DNA of 64,000 nt from Lactobacillaceae bacterium. GTDB lineage: Bacteria > Bacillota > Bacilli > Lactobacillales > Lactobacillaceae. The DNA is taken from contig CADFHB010000001.1 in assembly GCA_902834055.1 (NCBI GenBank), positions 1 through 64,000 on the forward strand, in the 5' to 3' direction. The translations under genes were made by a program, and so were the position numbers. A model generated the notes under the pieces. That model saw only the letters and a program-made list of their open reading frames with translations. It ran no database searches and was not told where the DNA came from. Positions 38,203 through 48,394 of this stretch are shown here, one piece after another. Every line of letters begins with the position of its first letter. Position 1 is the first letter of the stretch.

Positions 38203-40506
38203 ATGGCCAAGGAACGAATCTATGAACTAGCTAAAGAGCTCAAAATGCCAAGTAAGAACCTTGTTAAGGTTGCTAACCAACAAGGGATGGAAATTAAAAG
38301 TCACATGTCTTCCGTAACTCCCGCTCAAGCGGCCAAATTACGGGAAGTCGTTAAAAATGAGAATGGTGGTCCAAAGAAGGCCAGTGCTAAGCCAGCCAAC
38401 CATCATAAGAACCACCAGGCAAAGGATGACCACCAAAAAGCGGCGTCCAATAAGCACCAAAATAAGCGGGAACACGAAAACCATCCGAAGAAGGACAATA
38501 AGCCTGCCCGGCATGAGAATGAACGGCCCCGTGAAGAACACCAAAACCGGCACAGCGAAAAGCGGCATAACGAGAGCCGCCGTAACCAAAACAATGGTGG
38601 TCGTTTTGGTGGCAGCTTGAACAACAATGACCGGCATGGCAAGCGGTTCAACAAGAAGAACAAGAAGCGCAATAAACGTAATAAGGGGAATAACCGTCTC
38701 CGTGAAGTGAACCACAAGCAGCCGACCCAACGGAAGGATAAGCCGCTTCCGGACGTACTGGAGTACACCGAAGGGATGAACGCCCAGGACCTGGGTAAGA
38801 TCTTACACCGTTCCCCAGCTGAAATTATTAAGAAGCTCTTTATGCTCGGCGTAATGATCAACCAAAACCAGTCCCTCGACAAGGACACCATCGAACTCTT
38901 AGCAACCGACTACGGGATTGATGCCAAGGAAAAGGTTGAGGTTGACGTTTCTGACATTGATAAGATGTTTGAAGACGAACAAAACAACACCAAGCACCTT
39001 GTTAAGCGGCCACCAGTTGTCACTGTCATGGGACACGTTGACCATGGTAAGACCACCCTGCTGGATAAGCTGCGGCACTCGCACGTCACTGAACATGAAG
39101 CCGGTGGGATTACCCAGGAAATTGGGGCCTACCAAGTTCACTATAACGATAATTTGATTACCTTCTTGGATACCCCAGGACACGCTGCATTTACCGAAAT
39201 GCGGGCTCGTGGTGCTAACATCACTGATATTACCGTCCTGGTGGTTGCCGCTGATGATGGGGTAATGCCGCAGACGGTGGAAGCCATTCACCACGCCCAG
39301 GCTGCCAAGACACCAATCATCGTTGCCGTTAACAAGATTGATAAGCCAGGTGCTAACCCGGACAAGGTTACAGAAGAGCTGGCGAAGTACAACCTGATTC
39401 CAGAAGACTGGGGCGGTGACACCATCTTCGTCAAGATTTCCGCTAAGTTTGGCAAGAACCTTGACGAGCTGTTGGACATGATCTTGCTCCAAGCTGAAAT
39501 GATGGAATTAAAGGCTAACCCTGACCAAAACGCGGCCGGATCCGTTGTCGAAGCACGGCTCGACCAAGGTAAGGGACCCGTGGCAACCGTGCTGGTTCAA
39601 CAAGGGACCCTACACGTTGGGGACCCAATCGTGGTTGGTAACACCTTTGGCCGGGTTCGGACGATGACTAACGAAAATGGCCGGCGAATTAAGGCGGCGA
39701 CCCCATCGACCCCTGTTGAAATTACGGGGCTCAACGAAGTTCCTGAAGCCGGGGACCGGTTCGTTGTCTTTGACGATGAAAAGACTGCTCGTGCAGCTGG
39801 TGAGGCACGGGCAAAGCGGGCCCAAGACAAGGAACGGCAAAAGACTTCCCATGTTACTCTGGACAACCTCTTTGCCACAATGAAGAAGGGGCAAATGAAG
39901 ACCTTGCCATTAATTATTAAGGCCGATGTTCAGGGGTCAGTTGAGGCCCTGAGTCAAAGCTTACAAAAGATCAAGGTTGATGGTGTCCGGGTTGACATCA
40001 TCCACCAAGCAGTCGGGGCAATCAGTCAGAGTGATGTTACCCTGGCGGAAGCTTCCAACGCGGTTATTATTGGTTTCAACGTCCGGCCAACACCAGTTGC
40101 TAAGTCGCTCGCTGACTCCAGCAATATTGATATCCGTCTCCACCGGGTCATCTACAACGCCATCGAAGAAGTTGAGGATGCCATGAAGGGGATGCTTGAA
40201 CCGGTCTACAAGGAAGAAACGATTGGTGAAGTTGAAGTTCGGCAAATCTACAAGGCTTCCAAGGTCGGGACGATTGCTGGGGGGATGGTTACCTCTGGTA
40301 AGATTACCCGTGATTCCAAGGTCCGCTTAGTTCGTGACGGCGTGGTCGTTTACGAAGGTGAACTGGGTTCATTGAAGCGGTTCAAAGATGATGTTAAGGA
40401 AGTCAAGGCCGGCTTTGAATGTGGTTTGACCATTGCTAACTACAATGACATCAAGGAAAAGGATGTTATTGAAGCATACCAAATGAAAGAAGTACCAGTT
40501 AAATAA
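38203..40506 (+). CDS. infB: Translation initiation factor IF-2
   Basis: IF-2 places fMet-tRNA on the 30S subunit and promotes subunit joining. The 767-residue protein has the N-terminal IF2_N domain (about 1-50), a very His/Lys/Asn/Arg-rich low-complexity linker (about 55-175), a second IF2_N-like domain, the G domain with GHVDHGKTT (about 276-284), DTPGH and NKID, and domains II-IV. The start ATG follows GGAGAGTGA. Confidence 0.97.
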   Translation: MAKERIYELAKELKMPSKNLVKVANQQGMEIKSHMSSVTPAQAAKLREVVKNENGGPKKASAKPANHHKNHQAKDDHQKAASNKHQNKREHENHPKKDNKPARHENERPREEHQNRHSEKRHNESRRNQNNGGRFGGSLNNNDRHGKRFNKKNKKRNKRNKGNNRLREVNHKQPTQRKDKPLPDVLEYTEGMNAQDLGKILHRSPAEIIKKLFMLGVMINQNQSLDKDTIELLATDYGIDAKEKVEVDVSDIDKMFEDEQNNTKHLVKRPPVVTVMGHVDHGKTTLLDKLRHSHVTEHEAGGITQEIGAYQVHYNDNLITFLDTPGHAAFTEMRARGANITDITVLVVAADDGVMPQTVEAIHHAQAAKTPIIVAVNKIDKPGANPDKVTEELAKYNLIPEDWGGDTIFVKISAKFGKNLDELLDMILLQAEMMELKANPDQNAAGSVVEARLDQGKGPVATVLVQQGTLHVGDPIVVGNTFGRVRTMTNENGRRIKAATPSTPVEITGLNEVPEAGDRFVVFDDEKTARAAGEARAKRAQDKERQKTSHVTLDNLFATMKKGQMKTLPLIIKADVQGSVEALSQSLQKIKVDGVRVDIIHQAVGAISQSDVTLAEASNAVIIGFNVRPTPVAKSLADSSNIDIRLHRVIYNAIEEVEDAMKGMLEPVYKEETIGEVEVRQIYKASKVGTIAGGMVTSGKITRDSKVRLVRDGVVVYEGELGSLKRFKDDVKEVKAGFECGLTIANYNDIKEKDVIEAYQMKEVPVK

Positions 40507-40519
40507 AGGAGGAGGCAAA

Positions 40520-40879
40520 ATGCCAAACAGACAATATCGCGTGGACCGGCTCGCACAGCAGATCCAACGCGAAGTTGACGATATCCTTTTGAAGCGGGTT
40601 CGTGATCCACGTGTTCAAGGCGTAACGATCACCGGCGTTGATGTTACTGGCGATTTGCAGCAGGCAACGATCTATTACAGTATCCTGTCTGATAAGGCCT
40701 CAGCGGGTGAAAAGACCCAGGAAGGCTTGGATAAGGCCACCGGGCTAATCCGCTCTGAATTGGGGGCCCGCCTAAACATCTTTAAAACACCAGAGATTAA
40801 GTTTGAACGGGACCCGTCCGTAGCTTATGGCAGTCGGATTGACCAACTGATCAATAAGCTTCATCAACAAGAAAAGTAA
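40520..40879 (+). CDS. rbfA: Ribosome-binding factor A
   Basis: RbfA is a 30S maturation and cold-adaptation factor with a KH-like fold. The 119-residue protein shows RVDRLAQQIQREVDDILLKR and the conserved VTGVDVT-like strand. It is 13 bp after infB with GGAGGAGG as ribosome binding site. Confidence 0.95.
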   Translation: MPNRQYRVDRLAQQIQREVDDILLKRVRDPRVQGVTITGVDVTGDLQQATIYYSILSDKASAGEKTQEGLDKATGLIRSELGARLNIFKTPEIKFERDPSVAYGSRIDQLINKLHQQEK

Positions 40880-40890
40880 CTGACTGAAAT

Positions 40891-40927
40891 AAGGGAGCGG
40901 GGCAGATCTTTGACCAGCTCCCTTTTT
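40891..40927 (+). terminator. Terminator between rbfA and truB
   Basis: AAGGGAGC / GCTCCCTT arms then TTTTTG. truB starts 21 bp downstream, suggesting partial readthrough. Confidence 0.8.
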
Positions 40928-40947
40928 GTATACGGAGGAGCAAACGA

Positions 40948-41853
40948 ATGGACGGAATTATTCCTTTATATAAAGAACGGGGAATGACCAGCTTTGACTG
41001 TGTTAACCGCCTGCGACGAATACTGAAGACCAAAAAGATTGGTCACTCGGGGACCCTTGACCCGTCTGTTGATGGGGTCTTACCAATTTGTATTGGCAAG
41101 GCAACGAAGGTCGTTGAGTACTTGATGCAGTCAGGGAAGGTTTACCAGGGCGAGCTGTTAATTGGCAAGGCGACGACAACGGAGGACCTTGACGGTGAGA
41201 TAATCGCTGCCCAGCCCGTGACTAGTAAGATTTCCCCAGATGTCATCCGTGATCAGATGGCAACGCTGACGGGGGCGATTACCCAAATTCCGCCCATGTA
41301 TTCAGCGGTGAAGGTAAAGGGAAAACGCCTTTACGAATATGCACGGGCGGGGGAAAGCGTTGACCGTCCAGTTCGCCACGTGACGATTGACAAGTTTGAA
41401 CTAGTAAGTGCTGACTATGACCAGGATAAGCAAGAAGAACGGGTCCGCTTTAAAGTTGCATGCAGCAAGGGGACCTATGTACGAACACTAGTGGTTGAGC
41501 TGGCCAAGCGGCTCGGTTATCCGGGCACAATGAGTTGGCTAACCCGGTTAAAGAGCGGTGGCTTTACCTTAGATCAGACACTAAGCCTAGGGGATGTTCA
41601 GGATGCCGTAACGGCAGGAACAATTACCCATTACCTTTATCTGCTTGACTACGCCCTCCGTAATTATCCAGCGGTTGAGCTTAGTGCTGACCAGTGGAAA
41701 GCTGTGCAGAATGGGGGCTGGTTAAAGCCAGCCGAGCTTTCTTCATCGGCGGCCGAGCTGGTTCTTAAGTATGATCACCAGACCAAAGCGCTTTACCACT
41801 TTGATGATCACCACCACGCCTACCAGCCGACTAAGATGTTTTCGACGAACTAG
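40948..41853 (+). CDS. truB: tRNA pseudouridine-55 synthase
   Basis: TruB makes pseudouridine 55 in the T-loop of tRNAs. The 301-residue protein has the catalytic Asp38 in GTLDPSVDGVLP and the KxxYxGELLIG region. Ribosome binding site CGGAGGAG. ribF follows. Confidence 0.96.
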   Translation: MDGIIPLYKERGMTSFDCVNRLRRILKTKKIGHSGTLDPSVDGVLPICIGKATKVVEYLMQSGKVYQGELLIGKATTTEDLDGEIIAAQPVTSKISPDVIRDQMATLTGAITQIPPMYSAVKVKGKRLYEYARAGESVDRPVRHVTIDKFELVSADYDQDKQEERVRFKVACSKGTYVRTLVVELAKRLGYPGTMSWLTRLKSGGFTLDQTLSLGDVQDAVTAGTITHYLYLLDYALRNYPAVELSADQWKAVQNGGWLKPAELSSSAAELVLKYDHQTKALYHFDDHHHAYQPTKMFSTN

Positions 41854-41864
41854 GAGGATTGACA

Positions 41865-42836
41865 TTGCAGGTTATAAGAATACACCACCCAATTGACAAG
41901 CAATTGATTCCTAACGGACCGGTAGTGCTCGCGATGGGGTTCTTTGATGGGGTCCACCGTGGCCACCAAGCGGTCATCCGCCGGGCCCGGCAAATTGCTG
42001 ACCAGCGGAAGCTACCCCTGGCAGTCTTAACCTACGGACATGCACCGGGAGTCGTCTATCGCCAATTTCCCGGCGGCTTTAAGTACCTTTCCACTACTGA
42101 CCGCAAGTTAGCCCTCCTAAAGCAGCTGGGGGTTGACCTGGTGTACCTGGTTAGCTTTACCTCCAGCTTTGCCAGCCAGGACCCCCAGGACTTTGTCGAC
42201 CACTACCTTGTTGCCTTCCATAGCCAGGTCGTCGTGGCGGGTTTTGACCATACCTATGGCCCAGCCAATGTTGCTACCATGGCCAAACTACCTACTTATG
42301 CGCGAGACAGGTTTGCCGTGGTGACGGTTCCTAAATTTACCAGTCCGGGCACGACCAAGAAGGTTGGTTCCCGGGCAATTCGTGAGGCGATTGACCGCGG
42401 GGACGTTCAGACTGCAAACCAGGAACTGGGCTACTATTACCAGACTACGGGGTTGATTGTCCACGGACTTGCCCGCGGACGGACCCTAGGCTTTCCCACG
42501 ATTAATGTGGAAACACCATCACGGGAAAGAATTCCGGGGATTGGTGTGTACGCGGTCGACGTTAAAATTGGTGACCAGTGGTACGGGGGGATGGCCAGTG
42601 TTGGTCATAACATTACCTTTGGTGACCATAACCAGCTGACCGTTGAGATTTACCTATTTGACTTTGACCAAATGGTTTACGGCGAAGAGGTAACTGTTCG
42701 TTGGTACCAATACCTTCGTGGTGAGAAAAAGTTTGCGGATGCCGCTGGTTTGGTGGCGCAAATGAAGCATGATGAGCACGCTGCGCGTCAGGTTGTGCAG
42801 GCACCACCAGCAATTGCGGGTCAGATAATTCATTAA
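41865..42836 (+). CDS. ribF: Bifunctional riboflavin kinase / FAD synthetase
   Basis: RibF converts riboflavin to FMN and then FAD. The 323-residue protein has an N-terminal nucleotidyltransferase domain (VVLAMGFFDGVHRGHQ; SSFASQDPQDF) and a C-terminal flavokinase domain (GRTLGFPTINVE). A TTG at 41865 is preferred because it has 7 nt from AGGAGG; the TTG at 41859 has only 1. Last gene of the run from rimP. Confidence 0.95.
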   Translation: MQVIRIHHPIDKQLIPNGPVVLAMGFFDGVHRGHQAVIRRARQIADQRKLPLAVLTYGHAPGVVYRQFPGGFKYLSTTDRKLALLKQLGVDLVYLVSFTSSFASQDPQDFVDHYLVAFHSQVVVAGFDHTYGPANVATMAKLPTYARDRFAVVTVPKFTSPGTTKKVGSRAIREAIDRGDVQTANQELGYYYQTTGLIVHGLARGRTLGFPTINVETPSRERIPGIGVYAVDVKIGDQWYGGMASVGHNITFGDHNQLTVEIYLFDFDQMVYGEEVTVRWYQYLRGEKKFADAAGLVAQMKHDEHAARQVVQAPPAIAGQIIH

Positions 42837-42867
42837 AACGGTAAGGATGAAGTTAGCCGCAAGAAAG

Positions 42868-42914
42868 AAGAGGCCTTTAGCGTTCGGAAAGTTTGAACGC
42901 TAAAGGCCTCTTTG
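42868..42914. terminator. Bidirectional terminator after ribF
   Basis: AAGAGGCCTTTAGCGTTC pairs with GAACGCTAAAGGCCTCTT, with A and T flanks. Confidence 0.9.
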
Positions 42915-42967
42915 TGTCCTACATTGAACGCTGAAAGACTAGAACTACTTTTTTACAAAAGATTTTC

Positions 42968-43339
42968 CTAGTGGCGACTAGCCCGGTGGTTAGTGCCCTG
43001 GTGAATCTTGTGGATCCGCCGTTTAAACTTTGGCCCGTCCGTGGTAACTAACCGGAAGTGGCGCATTTTGCCGTGAAAGGGGTGACCAGTTAAGCGGAGG
43101 TTGGTCCATGAACGCATGATGTCAGTCATCTGGTCAATCTCCTTAACCCGCTCTTGGTTGCCTTCTCTTTTAGTAGCATCCTTGATGTCGGACTGGAGAC
43201 GGTAGATGAGGTTATTGTGATAGGCCAGCAGCTCGTTGGTTAGCGGGGCGCTCCGGTACTTATTGAAGAGCCGTTGGATGAGCTCCATTGCCTCCTGAGC
43301 GTTATGAGGTTGCACGTAACGGTGGTCGTCTGTACTCAT
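42968..43339 (-). CDS. Basic protein of unknown function, 123 aa
   Basis: The 123-residue protein is rich in His, Arg and Asn and looks helical in its N-terminal two thirds (AQEAMELIQRLFNKY; LLAYHNNLIYRLQSDI), with a basic tail ending HQGTNHRASRH. There is no signal or membrane segment. The start ATG follows AAGGAGA. It is divergent from hrcA, with 118 bp between start codons. I do not recognise a family; the clear ribosome binding site and codon use support a real gene. Confidence 0.7.
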   Translation of the reverse strand: MSTDDHRYVQPHNAQEAMELIQRLFNKYRSAPLTNELLAYHNNLIYRLQSDIKDATKREGNQERVKEIDQMTDIMRSWTNLRLTGHPFHGKMRHFRLVTTDGPKFKRRIHKIHQGTNHRASRH

Positions 43340-43373
43340 TTATAAAATCTCCTTAGAATTAGTTTGACATTCC

Positions 43374-43402
43374 TTGACTTTTAAACAGGTGATTGGTATA
43401 TT
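43374..43402 (+). promoter_or_regulatory. Promoter of the hrcA operon
   Basis: TTGACT (43374-43379), 17-bp spacer, TATATT (43397-43402), directly upstream of the CIRCE element. Confidence 0.8.
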
Positions 43403-43413
43403 ATTAAGTGTGT

Positions 43414-43440
43414 TTAGCACTTAGCCCTAAAGAGTGCTAA
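43414..43440. promoter_or_regulatory. CIRCE operator (HrcA binding site)
   Basis: TTAGCACTT, 9-bp spacer, GAGTGCTAA. It differs from the canonical TTAGCACTC-N9-GAGTGCTAA by one base. Confidence 0.95.
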
Positions 43441-43457
43441 AAAGGGATGTGATCAAA

Positions 43458-44507
43458 ATGCTAACACAACGACAAAAGACAATCCTGCAAGCGATTGTAC
43501 GTCAATACACCTCAACTGGTCAACCGGTGGGGTCAAAACACCTTGCTGAAAAGTTGCCATTCAAGGTCAGTTCCGCAACAATCCGGAATGAGATGGCGGT
43601 ATTAGAAGAACACCAGCTGATCAAAAAAGAGCATTCGTCTTCGGGACGGGTACCTTCAAAGCGTGGCTATCGCTATTACGTCGACCACCTGCTGGATGCA
43701 AATGCGCTCACGGATAATGACCTGGTTGTTATCCAGAATTCTTTAGGGACAAGTTTTCAAAAGATTGATGAGATTGTTTCACATTCGGCGGATATCCTGT
43801 CCGACCTGACTTCGTACACGGCCTTTACCCTTAAGCCAGAGCAAACCGATGTCCGCTTAAGTGGGTTTCGGGTAGTCCCGTTGGGTAACCAAAAGGTAAT
43901 CGCCATTTTGGTTACCGATAGTGGGGACGTTGAGAGTCAGTCGTTTACTTTACCCCGTAATTTTGATACCGATGCACTCCAAGCGGTAATCAGGATGATT
44001 AATGACCAGCTAGTGGGACGACCACTAACTGAAGTTGTTAAGCGGCTGAATGATGACATCCCAATGCGGATTATGCATTACATGCATGGTGCGGACGGCT
44101 TCTTAGACCTGTTCGATAACGTCGTTTCCCGGGCGGCCCGGGAACGCTTCTTTGTCGGTGGTCGGCTGAACATCCTAGGATTTTCCAACAACCAAGATCC
44201 GCAAGCCCTGCAGGCGTTATACAGCCTGATTGATCGGAACGACGAGTTGTCGCACCTACTTGACACCGGGGCTGATGATAAGGATGTCAACGTCAGGATT
44301 GGTTCGGAAATTTCTCAAGACCAGGTATTAAAAGATTACAGTCTAATCACGGCAAGCTATGATGTCGACCAGTATGGCAAGGGAATTATTGCTGTACTGG
44401 GGCCCACCAGGATGCCGTACTCACGAACGATTGGAATTGTGAATGCCTTTCGTCAGGAGTTAGCCAAGCGACTACTTGACTTTTACCGACACTATTACGA
44501 TTCATAG
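43458..44507 (+). CDS. hrcA: Heat-inducible transcription repressor HrcA
   Basis: HrcA represses chaperone operons at CIRCE and depends on GroEL for folding. The 349-residue protein has the N-terminal winged helix (MLTQRQKTILQAIVRQYT; SSATIRNEMAVLEE; GRVPSKRGYRYYVD). ATG at 43458 follows AAGGGATG; the upstream GTG at 43434 lies inside CIRCE and is rejected. It heads hrcA-grpE-dnaK. Confidence 0.97.
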   Translation: MLTQRQKTILQAIVRQYTSTGQPVGSKHLAEKLPFKVSSATIRNEMAVLEEHQLIKKEHSSSGRVPSKRGYRYYVDHLLDANALTDNDLVVIQNSLGTSFQKIDEIVSHSADILSDLTSYTAFTLKPEQTDVRLSGFRVVPLGNQKVIAILVTDSGDVESQSFTLPRNFDTDALQAVIRMINDQLVGRPLTEVVKRLNDDIPMRIMHYMHGADGFLDLFDNVVSRAARERFFVGGRLNILGFSNNQDPQALQALYSLIDRNDELSHLLDTGADDKDVNVRIGSEISQDQVLKDYSLITASYDVDQYGKGIIAVLGPTRMPYSRTIGIVNAFRQELAKRLLDFYRHYYDS

Positions 44508-44519
44508 GAGGCGAGTCAT

Positions 44520-45101
44520 TTGGCAAAAGAAGAAAAGAAGGATCAGCAGGCGCAGCCAAAAGACAAGGTCAAAGCTGCCCACAATGATAATAAGGCTGAA
44601 CACCAAGGTGGCCATAAGGGTCAGTGCCACCACCGCTGCGAGCAGCTCCAGAAGCAAGTTGACGACTTGAAGAAGCAACTTGCGGACAAGGATGATAAGT
44701 ACCTGCGTGCTGAAGCGGAAATTCAAAATATGACGACCCGCTTTAATAAGGAACGTGCCCAGATCTTGAAGTATGATGGTCAGGACCTGGCAAAGAGCGT
44801 TCTTCCCGTTCTTGATAACCTTAAGCGGGCACTAACAATTGAAGTTAAAGATGAAAATGGCCAACAGCTAAAAAAGGGTATTCAAATGGTCCACGACCAC
44901 TTAACGGCGGCCTTAAAGGACCATGGGGTCACTGAGATCCCCGCAGAAGGAAAGATTTTTGATCCGACCTTGCACCAGGCGGTTCAGACCGTCCCGGTAG
45001 AAGGTGATCAGAAACCGGAAACAGTTGTTAAAGTCTTACAGGCTGGTTACCAGCTGAAAGACCGGGTTCTGCGTCCCGCAATGGTTGTTGTGGCACAATA
45101 A
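44520..45101 (+). CDS. grpE: GrpE nucleotide exchange factor
   Basis: GrpE releases ADP from DnaK. The 193-residue protein has a charged N-terminal tail, a long coiled coil (about 41-95) and the C-terminal beta domain (FDPTLHQAVQTV; VLQAGYQLKDRVLRPAMVVV). The tail contains a cluster of His28, His32, Cys36, His37, His38 and Cys40, unusual for GrpE. TTG start at 44520 with TAGGAGGCG upstream. Confidence 0.96.
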   Translation: MAKEEKKDQQAQPKDKVKAAHNDNKAEHQGGHKGQCHHRCEQLQKQVDDLKKQLADKDDKYLRAEAEIQNMTTRFNKERAQILKYDGQDLAKSVLPVLDNLKRALTIEVKDENGQQLKKGIQMVHDHLTAALKDHGVTEIPAEGKIFDPTLHQAVQTVPVEGDQKPETVVKVLQAGYQLKDRVLRPAMVVVAQ

Positions 45102-45123
45102 AATATAAGAGAGGGAATAAACA

Positions 45124-46998
45124 ATGGCAAGTAACAAGATTATTGGTATTGATTTAGGTACTACTAACTCCGCCGTTGCCGTTATGGAAGGTAACGAGCC
45201 CAAGATTATTACTAACCCAGAAGGGAGCCGGACAACGCCATCCGTTGTTTCATTTAAGAATGGCGAAACCCAAGTTGGTGAAGTTGCCAAGCGGCAAGCA
45301 ATTACTAACCCGAACACGATTTCTTCTATCAAGAGTCACATGGGTGAAGCCGGCTACACAGTGGAAGTCGACGGTAAGAAGTACACTCCACAAGAGATCT
45401 CCGCGATGATCCTTCAATACATCAAGAAGTATGCGGAAGATTACATTGGCGACACCGTTGACAAGGCCGTTATTACGGTACCTGCCTACTTCAACGATGC
45501 TCAACGTCAAGCAACTAAGGATGCCGGAAAGATCGCCGGTTTGGACGTTAAGCGGATTATCAACGAACCAACCGCTTCTTCTTTGGCTTACGGCCTGGAC
45601 AAGAAGGACAAGGACGAGAAGATTTTGGTTTACGACCTTGGTGGTGGGACCTTTGATGTCTCCATCCTGGAATTAGGTGACGGGGTCTTCCAAGTCCTTT
45701 CAACTAATGGTGATACCCATCTGGGTGGGGATGACTTCGACCAAAAGATTATGGATTGGTTGATCGACGGCTTCAAGCAGGAACACGGCATTGATCTTTC
45801 ACAAGACAAGATGGCTCTGCAACGGTTGAAGGATGCCGCTGAAAAGGCCAAGAAGGACCTTTCCGGTGTTCAGGAAGCACAAATCAGTCTGCCATTCATT
45901 TCATCCGGTGAAAACGGTCCCCTCCACTTGGAGAAGAGTTTGACCCGGGCCCAATTCAACCAGTTGACTAATGACCTGGTTGAACGGACGAAGCAACCAG
46001 TATTGAATGCTTTGAAGGATGCGGACCTTTCATTCGATGACATTGATGAAGTTATCCTGAACGGTGGTTCGACTCGGATCCCGGCCGTTCAAGAAATGGT
46101 TAAGGAATTGACTGGTAAGGAACCAAACCACTCCATCAACCCTGATGAAGCCGTTGCCCTTGGTGCCGCTATCCAGGGTGGGGTTCTGACCGGTGATGTT
46201 AAGGACGTTGTTCTGCTTGATGTTACTCCACTTTCTCTTGGTATTGAAACCATGGGTGGGGTCTTCACCAAGTTGATTGACCGGAACACGACCATTCCAA
46301 CATCCAAGAGCCAAATCTTCTCAACGGCCGCCGATAATCAATCTGCCGTTGACATTCATGTTCTTCAGGGTGAACGGCCAATGGCAGCTGATAACAAGAC
46401 CTTAGGGAACTTCCAGCTGACAGACATTCCAGCTGCTCCTCGTGGTGTTCCTCAAATCAAGGTTACCTTCGACATTGATAAGAACGGGATTGTTAACGTT
46501 TCTGCCAAGGACATGGGAACTGGTAAGGAACAAAAGATCGTTATCAAGTCCAACTCTGGTCTGTCCGACGAAGAAATTGAACGGATGAAGAAGGATGCCG
46601 AAGAACACGCTGAAGCCGACAAGAAGAAGAAGGAAGAAGTTGACCTGAAGAACGAGGTCGACCAAGAACTCTTCCAAGTTGACAAGACCTTAAAGGAAGT
46701 TAAGGGCAAGGTTCCTGATGAAGACATCAAGAAGGCCGAAAGTGCTCGTGACGACCTGAAGAAGGCCAAGGAAAGCGGCAACCTTGATGACATGAAGGCC
46801 AAGAAGGACGCCCTCAACAAGGTTATCCAAGACTTGAGTGTCAAGCTTTACAAGCAGGCACAAGGAGCCCAGGGTAATGCCCAGGGTGGTGCAAACCCGA
46901 CTGGCAACGCCGGCAATAACGGTAACCAAAAGGGTAATGACGATGGCAACACCGTTGATGGTGACTTCAAGGATGTTACCCCAGACGACAAGAAGTAA
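45124..46998 (+). CDS. dnaK: Chaperone DnaK (Hsp70)
   Basis: The 624-residue Hsp70 has the ATPase domain ([37 protein letters not shown]), the substrate domain from about 365, and a helical lid with a Gly/Asn/Gln-rich C-terminal linker. Ribosome binding site AGAGGGA, 22 bp after grpE. A terminator follows, so dnaJ is partly uncoupled. Confidence 0.98.
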   Translation: MASNKIIGIDLGTTNSAVAVMEGNEPKIITNPEGSRTTPSVVSFKNGETQVGEVAKRQAITNPNTISSIKSHMGEAGYTVEVDGKKYTPQEISAMILQYIKKYAEDYIGDTVDKAVITVPAYFNDAQRQATKDAGKIAGLDVKRIINEPTASSLAYGLDKKDKDEKILVYDLGGGTFDVSILELGDGVFQVLSTNGDTHLGGDDFDQKIMDWLIDGFKQEHGIDLSQDKMALQRLKDAAEKAKKDLSGVQEAQISLPFISSGENGPLHLEKSLTRAQFNQLTNDLVERTKQPVLNALKDADLSFDDIDEVILNGGSTRIPAVQEMVKELTGKEPNHSINPDEAVALGAAIQGGVLTGDVKDVVLLDVTPLSLGIETMGGVFTKLIDRNTTIPTSKSQIFSTAADNQSAVDIHVLQGERPMAADNKTLGNFQLTDIPAAPRGVPQIKVTFDIDKNGIVNVSAKDMGTGKEQKIVIKSNSGLSDEEIERMKKDAEEHAEADKKKKEEVDLKNEVDQELFQVDKTLKEVKGKVPDEDIKKAESARDDLKKAKESGNLDDMKAKKDALNKVIQDLSVKLYKQAQGAQGNAQGGANPTGNAGNNGNQKGNDDGNTVDGDFKDVTPDDKK

Positions 46999-47019
46999 TT
47001 TCTAATTGCTAGATGCATT

Positions 47020-47062
47020 GTAAAAGCCAAAGGCCGCGGTTTAGGACTTTGGCTTTTACTTT
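47020..47062 (+). terminator. Terminator between dnaK and dnaJ
   Basis: GTAAAAGCCAAAG / CTTTGGCTTTTAC stem with a T-rich tail. Confidence 0.8.
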
Positions 47063-47084
47063 CGTTTCCGATCTGTGGTATAAC
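47055..47084 (+). promoter_or_regulatory. Possible separate promoter of dnaJ
   Basis: TTTACT (47055-47060), 18-bp spacer, TATAAC (47079-47084). The -35 again overlaps the preceding terminator. No CIRCE is seen here. Confidence 0.5.
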
Positions 47085-47115
47085 TATACAAGCAATTAAG
47101 TTGTGAGGGATATAA

Positions 47116-48276
47116 ATGGCAGAAGAAAACTATTACGATGTTTTAGGTGTCTCAAAGGATGCCTCTGAAGCAGATATTAAACACGCTTACCGGCGACTCG
47201 CTGCTAAGTACCACCCGGATGTTAACCATGCACCTGGCGCGGAAGAAAAATTTAAGAAGATCAATGAAGCTTACGATGTCTTAAGTGATTCGCAAAAGCG
47301 GGCCCAGTATGACCAGTTTGGTTCTGCTGGTCCACAGGCCGGAGCAGGTCAAGGCTTTGGTGGCTTTGGCAATGGCGGCTTTAGTAGCCAGGGCTTCGGT
47401 GGCGCCAGCGGCTTTGATGATATCTTCAGCCAATTCTTTGGTGGTGGCGGAAGTCGTCGTCCTAACCCAACTGCGCCACGGCAGGGTCGGGACCTCCAGT
47501 ACGCCATGACACTGAAATTCATGGATGCCATTTTCGGGAAGACGACGACCATCAAGTACGACCGTGATGAACAGTGTAAGACCTGTCACGGGACCGGTGC
47601 CAAACCAGGTAAGTCCGCGACGACTTGTAAGCGGTGTGGCGGTAGCGGCGTAATTGTTACCGTCCGCCGGACCCCATTGGGAAACATGCAAACCCAAACC
47701 ACCTGTCCAGAGTGTAACGGGACTGGTAAGGTAATTAAGGCTGCCGACCAGTGTCAGACATGCCACGGTAGCGGCCACGTTCACGCCAAGCACGAGTTGG
47801 AAGTCAAGGTTCCAGCCGGGGTTGACGATGGCCAGCAGATGCGCCTTGAAGGGCAAGGTGACGCTGGTGAGAATGGTGGCCCCGCTGGTGACCTGTACAT
47901 TGTCTTCAGGGTTACCCCAAGTCGGGACTTCCGGCGGGATGGTACGACTATTTACGTTGATCGTGACATTTCGTTCGCTCAAGCTGCCTTAGGGGACGAA
48001 ATCAAGGTTAAGACCGTTCATGGTGACGTTGACCTAAAGGTTCCTGCCGGGACGCAGTCAGAAACTAACTTCCGCTTACGGGGGAAGGGTGTTCCTTACT
48101 TGAATGGCAAAGGAACTGGCGACGAACACGTTACCGTCCACGTCAAAACACCGAAGAACCTCAACAAACGCCAGCGGGAGGCAATGATGGCCTTCGCTGC
48201 CGCTAGTGGTGAGGATGTCAAGGGCGTCAAGAAATCTGTCTTGGATAAGCTTAAGGACGCCTTTGAGGACCGTTAA
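47116..48276 (+). CDS. dnaJ: Chaperone DnaJ (type I Hsp40)
   Basis: DnaJ delivers substrates to DnaK and stimulates its ATPase. The 386-residue protein has the J domain with HPD (KYHPDVNHA, about 33-41), a Gly/Phe region (about 75-125), four CxxCxGxG zinc motifs ([32 protein letters not shown]), and the C-terminal domains. Start ATG after GTGAGGGA. Confidence 0.98.
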   Translation: MAEENYYDVLGVSKDASEADIKHAYRRLAAKYHPDVNHAPGAEEKFKKINEAYDVLSDSQKRAQYDQFGSAGPQAGAGQGFGGFGNGGFSSQGFGGASGFDDIFSQFFGGGGSRRPNPTAPRQGRDLQYAMTLKFMDAIFGKTTTIKYDRDEQCKTCHGTGAKPGKSATTCKRCGGSGVIVTVRRTPLGNMQTQTTCPECNGTGKVIKAADQCQTCHGSGHVHAKHELEVKVPAGVDDGQQMRLEGQGDAGENGGPAGDLYIVFRVTPSRDFRRDGTTIYVDRDISFAQAALGDEIKVKTVHGDVDLKVPAGTQSETNFRLRGKGVPYLNGKGTGDEHVTVHVKTPKNLNKRQREAMMAFAAASGEDVKGVKKSVLDKLKDAFEDR

Positions 48277-48289
48277 TACAATAATGATT

Positions 48290-48332
48290 AAGCCAGGAAA
48301 AGGGACAAGTTGTCCTCTTTCCTGGCTTTTTT
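48290..48332 (+). terminator. Terminator after dnaJ
   Basis: AAGCCAGGAAA(A)G / CTTTCCTGGCTT with an inner GGACAAGTTGTCC, then TTTTTT. Confidence 0.88.
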
Positions 48333-48394
48333 CGTTATCGCTTTCATAAAGGGGTATAATGATAAAGAATACGTTATTATTGGGGGATTAGACA

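Noticed and set aside
43434..43457. Upstream GTG start for hrcA
   Set aside because: It lies inside the CIRCE element; ATG at 43458 has a ribosome binding site and begins the conserved sequence.
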